DNA of 9,764 nt from Bdellovibrionales bacterium (lineage in GTDB: Bacteria > Bdellovibrionota > Bdellovibrionia > Bdellovibrionales > UBA1609), in NCBI GenBank assembly GCA_027451425.1, contig DAIDJH010000014.1, positions 3,717-13,480 on the forward strand. The letters are read 5' to 3'. The notes under the pieces are model-generated. The model had not been told where the DNA came from, did not search any database, and saw only the letters and a list, made by a program, of their open reading frames with translations. Below, piece by piece: positions 6,631 to 9,764 of the stretch; position 1 is the first letter of the stretch; the number at the start of each line of letters is the position of its first letter. A program made the position numbers and the translations under genes.

Positions 6631-7892
6631 TTTTCTTTCCACATAACAACGCGCGGGCGTCCTGTGGGTGGAGGCACGTTGGTCGGCACCATCCCCGGTT
6701 GCGTGCCGGGCGGAGTGCCAGGTGGCTGGCCGGGCATTGTTCCGGGCGGAGTGGTTGGCTGTTGGCCCATTTGCTGCTGCATATTCTGAGTAAGGACGGC
6801 GGCTTCGCGGCTGGCCATCATGTCCATGTCATAGGTCACAACGGTGATGGTCCTTTCGACGTTACGGTACGTGCCGGTGCTGGTGATTCGAAAATTGAAT
6901 GCAGGGTCAAACACGAGCGGGATTTGATTTCGCTCCATAATAGTCGTGTTGACGCCGAGCCCTTGCAAAAACGTATAAAAATCATTGGAGTTTTGAAATG
7001 GACCACCCAGTTGTTGATTGGCTATCCGGTCTTCAATTTTTTTAACAATTTCGGGGGTGATTTGTGGATCGATCGACTCCAACACGGCAGCGTTGGCATA
7101 GTTAACATTGATCCCCATGTCGCCGTAAACAGTGACGCGATCTTTGAGGACGTTGTAAAAATCGTCTTTCATTCCCGCCACCATATGGAGTTCGCTCATT
7201 GTTTTGAAAGGAGCATCAGGCGGTAAGCGATAATTGTGAACGTCTTCGGGTTGTTTGTAGAGTTCCGATTTGTCGCGGCCGCCAACTCCCACGTTACCAG
7301 GACTTACCCAATCTTGAATATTGTCGAGCAGATTGGTGAAGTTGTAGTCTTTGTATTTCTTTTTGAAGGTGGAATCTGATTTTATGGCGTTTTGAAAGAG
7401 CAGCATAAGTTGTGCGCGTGTGGAGTTGATTAGCGCGATGTTGCCGCTGCCAAGCGCATTGATGTCAATGCGTCCGCTTTCGCTCTCAATCGTGACCGAA
7501 TATTGGGCATCCATCATCGAATCTTTTATGACGCTGTTGATGTCTTCGCGAACCGATTTCGACAGCCCGGTCATCGGTAGCGGCCAGGCAAATGGCAATT
7601 GCCAAATTTCGTCGAGAAGCCCGCGTTGCGAACTTAATTGTTGACCGTATTGAGCGAGAACTTTGCGGTAAAGTAAAATGCGAAAAAGGCTGAGCTCAAT
7701 CCCTGAGTCTGCCGCGTAATAAGCTTTGAGGCGATTGATTTCTTGTGCCGACTGAATGTAACCGACTGATGTTTCATATGAAACTTCAACAGCGATGGTG
7801 ATCGTGAGAATCATGGCGAAAATAGCGATCAGAAGAGCGATCCCACGTCGATTGCGCAAAGTTTTAAGAATAAAACTTATACGTTTTTTCAT
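6627..7892 (-). CDS. gspK: Type II secretion minor pseudopilin GspK (pseudopilus tip)
   Basis: GspK caps the pseudopilus together with GspI and GspJ; as the bulkiest subunit it is thought to sit at the tip. With ATG 7892 it has 421 aa. The prepilin leader ends NRRG|IALLIAIFAMI (cleavage after residue 17), followed by the hydrophobic helix. Position +5 is not Glu, as usual for GspK. Family signatures are YYAADSGIELS (58-68), SGRIDINALGS (139-149) and the NYANAAVL region (264-271), which begins the helix-hairpin-like part. The C-terminus is unusual: residues 378-414 form a Pro/Gly/Thr-rich tail with repeated PPGT and MPG, then VVMWKEN. Start choice: ATG 7892 overlaps the gspJ TGA by one base (TGATG); a GTG one codon earlier (7895) is also possible. 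The downstream neighbour is the opposite-strand gene, whose stop overlaps the gspK stop, not gspL. Confidence 0.95.
   Translation of the reverse strand: MKKRISFILKTLRNRRGIALLIAIFAMILTITIAVEVSYETSVGYIQSAQEINRLKAYYAADSGIELSLFRILLYRKVLAQYGQQLSSQRGLLDEIWQLPFAWPLPMTGLSKSVREDINSVIKDSMMDAQYSVTIESESGRIDINALGSGNIALINSTRAQLMLLFQNAIKSDSTFKKKYKDYNFTNLLDNIQDWVSPGNVGVGGRDKSELYKQPEDVHNYRLPPDAPFKTMSELHMVAGMKDDFYNVLKDRVTVYGDMGINVNYANAAVLESIDPQITPEIVKKIEDRIANQQLGGPFQNSNDFYTFLQGLGVNTTIMERNQIPLVFDPAFNFRITSTGTYRNVERTITVVTYDMDMMASREAAVLTQNMQQQMGQQPTTPPGTMPGQPPGTPPGTQPGMVPTNVPPPTGRPRVVMWKEN
6651..6761 (-). repeat. Pro/Gly-rich low-complexity tail of GspK
   Basis: This part of gspK encodes about 37 residues built mainly of P, G, T, Q and M. 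At DNA level CCGGGCGGAGTG (plus strand) occurs twice exactly, at 6706-6717 and 6742-6753. The PGTMPG segment (6730-6743) matches a similar one in the gspJ tail at 12 of 14 bases. Confidence 0.75.
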
Positions 7893-8827
7893 CACATGCC
7901 ACCCGTTGGATAGCCAGGTTGCGGCATTCCGCCCGGCGTCCCGGTATAACCGGGTGTTCCGGGCATAGTACCAGGAGCGCCAGGAACTCCGCCAGGCGGC
8001 ACCTGCCCTGGCATGTTTGGATTTTGTTGATTGGGCGGCAGATCGTTTAAGAAGCGCGGAATCGCCACAATAGTCATGGCCACTTCGCGTGGCGGATCAG
8101 TCCGTCGGTCATAGATTGTCACAGTCGCTTCGACAGCCATCGGGAAGTGACCTTTCGTAACTTGTTCGCCGTTGAAGGAGTTCCAGGAATCCGCCCATTC
8201 TTTTTCATGACCGACCCCAAGATAACGGAATTTTATGCTCTTGACGTCTTCAAGGATGGGTGTGGAGTGACCGCCCTCGGTGATATCGTCGTCGATGTAG
8301 GGGCTCACTCTGCGCCACAAACAATCCATGTTGATATCAGGATCTTCAAGACTCGTGCATTTTGCGACATAATAGCCGATTTCACATTGATCGCTTTCAT
8401 GAATGTTGCGCCGGCTGCGGTAATTGTTCAATGAAGTGAAATTCAATTTGTGACTCGAGCCGAGAAAACGGGTGTAAAGCGGTTCTGGCTTGAGCGCGTA
8501 TTGCTGAGGAGCGGTGGCGGCCGGTGGTGGTTGATTGTTCATTTGCCCGGGTTGTGCCATTTGCTGAGTTTGCGGAGTTTGCTGACGTTCTTGCTGAGCT
8601 TCGTTGTAGAGTTCGATATTGATGTCATGGTAGTTGAACGCTTTTTCGATATCTTGCCGCATGAGTGCGAGAGCGTCGTGCAGAGCTGTAGTTCGATCAA
8701 TTTGCGTTTCGATTTTTTTTCGGGCGCGGACCCCCTGTTGAATCATACGCGCGGTGAAAATCGAAATGAAGGCCATGATGACGGTGGCAATCAGTATTTC
8801 AAGTAAAGTAAAACCGCGCGTGGCCAA
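7892..8827 (-). CDS. gspJ: Type II secretion minor pseudopilin GspJ (TTG start)
   Basis: GspJ forms the pseudopilus tip complex with GspI and GspK. The leader is only five residues: MATRG|FTLLEILIATVIMAF, with Gly -1, Phe +1 and Glu +5, which meets the prepilin peptidase consensus. A family-like helical stem follows (ALMRQDIEKAF, 54-64). The 311-aa length exceeds the usual 200 or so for two visible reasons: a Gln/Pro-rich insertion at 78-109 and a Pro/Gly-rich tail at 264-311. The globular core between them includes WRRVSPYIDDD and the strands at 231-256 (AVEATVTIYD, VAMTIVAIPRF). Cys148, Cys157 and Cys169 cluster in the core. The start is TTG 8827; AGGA lies 8 bases upstream, within the last gspI codons, and there is no other plausible start before the leader. 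The gene overlaps gspK by TGATG. Confidence 0.94.
   Translation of the reverse strand: MATRGFTLLEILIATVIMAFISIFTARMIQQGVRARKKIETQIDRTTALHDALALMRQDIEKAFNYHDINIELYNEAQQERQQTPQTQQMAQPGQMNNQPPPAATAPQQYALKPEPLYTRFLGSSHKLNFTSLNNYRSRRNIHESDQCEIGYYVAKCTSLEDPDINMDCLWRRVSPYIDDDITEGGHSTPILEDVKSIKFRYLGVGHEKEWADSWNSFNGEQVTKGHFPMAVEATVTIYDRRTDPPREVAMTIVAIPRFLNDLPPNQQNPNMPGQVPPGGVPGAPGTMPGTPGYTGTPGGMPQPGYPTGGM
7895..8038 (-). repeat. Pro/Gly-rich low-complexity tail of GspJ
   Basis: The last 48 residues of GspJ contain repeated MPG, PGG and TPG units with Q, Y and N, ending GYPTGGM. Such tails are not a standard part of GspJ. The unit PGTMPG is shared with the GspK tail. Confidence 0.75.
8501..8599 (-). 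repeat. Gln/Pro-rich insertion inside GspJ
   Basis: Residues 77-109 of GspJ are dominated by Q, P, A, T and N, with QQ pairs and QMAQPGQMNNQPPP. The segment separates the N-terminal helix from the globular core and is probably disordered. Confidence 0.65.
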
Positions 8828-8829
8828 AG

Positions 8830-9318
8830 CTAAATTCCTATGTTGATGGGGTCGTCGTAGTCGACGATGTAATATGTAACGGAATAGGGGAATTCTTTAT
8901 TGCGAACTTTCACGTAAACCGTCACGGTGGCTTCAAGGATGGTCTTACTCATGATCTCCCGCATTTTGGTGAGCATCGTGACGAGCATTTGATTCGCGCC
9001 GCCTTTTTGGCTGGCCATGACAGCGCCAAGATCGGGTAGAGAAAATTTTTGCGTGGTAAACGTCCAGCGGTATTGAGGATATTCGTCGCCGAACGTCCCG
9101 TCTTCGTTGTGAATTTCGCTAAATTTTTTTTTGCTGTTTGCGGCGTTGATTTCGGCGATTTTTCTCTGCAGAAGCTGCGCGACGTTGTCGTACAGGGTGG
9201 CTTTACGCACGCGCAAGAGATTGCCGCTCCACGCGGTTGACAGGAGCACTCCCGCGGCGACGGTGATGATCAGCGCAATCAAGACTTCAAGTAATGTAAA
9301 TCCCCCGCGCAGTTTCAT
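8830..9318 (-). CDS. gspI: Type II secretion minor pseudopilin GspI
   Basis: GspI nucleates the pseudopilus tip complex with GspJ and GspK. From ATG 9318 the product has 162 aa and a classic leader, MKLRGG|FTLLEVLIALIITVAAG, with Gly -1, Phe +1 and Glu +5. The helix continues through the family-like NVAQLLQRKIAEI stem (44-56). The C-terminal part contains strands LEATVTVYVKV and PYSVTYYIVDY, as expected for the GspI head. At 162 aa it is somewhat longer than the usual 120-130, the excess lying in the middle (about 60-120). The start is fixed by the four-base ATGA overlap with the gspH stop and by the leader; an upstream ATG at 9408 would add 30 charged residues before the leader. gspJ begins two bases after its TAG. 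Confidence 0.94.
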   Translation of the reverse strand: MKLRGGFTLLEVLIALIITVAAGVLLSTAWSGNLLRVRKATLYDNVAQLLQRKIAEINAANSKKKFSEIHNEDGTFGDEYPQYRWTFTTQKFSLPDLGAVMASQKGGANQMLVTMLTKMREIMSKTILEATVTVYVKVRNKEFPYSVTYYIVDYDDPINIGI

Positions 9319-9764
9319 CTTCGCTCTTGCTCCATTAGATCGTTCAGACTTTTGTCTTCTGGGAGGATCACCATCTGCCCCGTAAACGGTCGGGTTACAA
9401 GCGTCCATTTAATGTGGTCAAGCTTAAGATGGATGGCCGCCTCATCAGAGAAACCACTTGGCAAGAAATGAATGTAAACGACGCCCTTGGTGACGGGTTC
9501 ATCGAGGGTGCTGAGCTCAACACTTTTGAGGACAAGTTTGCTCGGAAACACGATCGGTTTTCGCATAATTGAAGTATCCATCGCAAACCGTGGCGGCGGC
9601 AATTTTTCATCTTGTTTTTTAGCGGCTTTTCGTTGTTGCGCGAGTTTTGCCGGGTTTTTGGGTGGTGATTTTGGGTTGTAGTCATTGAGGATGTTGCCGT
9701 TGCCTTTTTCAACCCAATAGCTGTCGACGGGATGGTCGTTGTCGTCGGTCTCCATATCAAACAC
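9315..9764 (-). CDS. gspH: Type II secretion pseudopilin GspH, C-terminal part (5' end beyond window)
   Basis: GspH is a minor pseudopilin placed between the GspG shaft and the I-J-K tip. Only the last 149 or so residues are present; the frame is open to the window edge, so the leader and N-terminal helix must lie outside. The terminal region fits the GspH/FimT head: GVVYIHFLPSGFSDEAAIHL followed by a strand pair with KWTLVTRPFTGQMVILPED, the hydrophobic-strand, Gly turn and TG-x-V pattern of that family. A Lys/Pro/Gln-rich segment before it (KSPPKNPAKL through PPPRFA) is probably a flexible loop. Position directly before gspI, with an ATGA overlap, agrees with the H-I-J-K order. The call rests mainly on that order and the head pattern. 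Confidence 0.85.
   Translation of the reverse strand: MFDMETDDNDHPVDSYWVEKGNGNILNDYNPKSPPKNPAKLAQQRKAAKKQDEKLPPPRFAMDTSIMRKPIVFPSKLVLKSVELSTLDEPVTKGVVYIHFLPSGFSDEAAIHLKLDHIKWTLVTRPFTGQMVILPEDKSLNDLMEQERR

Noticed and set aside
6706..6753. Short direct repeat CCGGGCGGAGTG as a mobile or CRISPR-like repeat
   Set aside because: It has two copies only, in frame within the Pro/Gly codons of gspK, so it is explained by the low-complexity protein tail.
6699..7226. 175-codon open frame on the plus strand
   Set aside because: It is antisense to gspK; its start falls in the Pro/Gly-rich tail coding sequence and nothing in the product resembles a protein family.
9319..9408. Upstream ATG start for gspI at 9408
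   Set aside because: It would place 30 charged residues before the prepilin leader; ATG 9318 in the ATGA overlap gives a normal leader.

Overview
The window looks like a chromosomal segment of a Bdellovibrio-type bacterium (Bdellovibrionota, or a related delta-proteobacterial-like lineage). The reasons are a type II secretion (T2SS) cluster that ends in gspN, a GspL whose N-terminal half is a complete PilM-like actin fold, and companion envelope proteins of a kind common in those predators. This placement is inference from gene content. Base composition is near 50% GC by eye, with no obvious compositional break.

Layout, left to right. (1) 46-405 (+) encodes the C-terminal end of a RelA/SpoT-type protein: the last half of the zinc-finger domain plus the ACT domain. 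Its reading frame is closed upstream by a TGA at 19-21, so it is either a 5'-truncated or frameshifted relA, or a small separate gene. (2) 414-1761 (-) holds a two-gene envelope unit: a small lipoprotein, then a secreted protein with a small beta-rich domain and a probable outer-membrane barrel. The two overlap by 17 bases. (3) 1800-2228 (-) is ssb, with its own likely promoter. (4) 2307-5725 (-) is gspN, gspM and gspL, tightly coupled. (5) 5836-6630 (+) is an unrecognised exported protein on the opposite strand, sitting between gspL and gspK. (6) 6627-9764 (-) is gspK, gspJ, gspI and the 3' part of gspH. Transcription of the gsp genes runs right to left: H-I-J-K-[opposite-strand gene]-L-M-N.

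How they work together: GspH, I, J and K are the major-like and tip minor pseudopilins of the T2SS pseudopilus. GspL and GspM form the inner-membrane assembly platform that links the GspE ATPase (outside the window) to the pseudopilus. GspN is an accessory inner-membrane/periplasmic component of some T2SS. The pseudopilin genes are joined by ATGA and TGATG overlaps. Three of the genes (gspJ, gspM, gspN) appear to begin with TTG, each with a Shine-Dalgarno sequence at the end of the preceding gene.

No tRNA, rRNA, CRISPR array, insertion sequence or phage gene was seen. No stretch over 300 bases lacks a gene; the longest gap is the 110-base divergent region 5726-5835. I found no clear new defence or mobile system. 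The most interesting points are the antisense gene splitting the T2SS operon, the Pro/Gly-rich tails shared by GspJ and GspK, the PilM-GspL fusion and the broken relA end.
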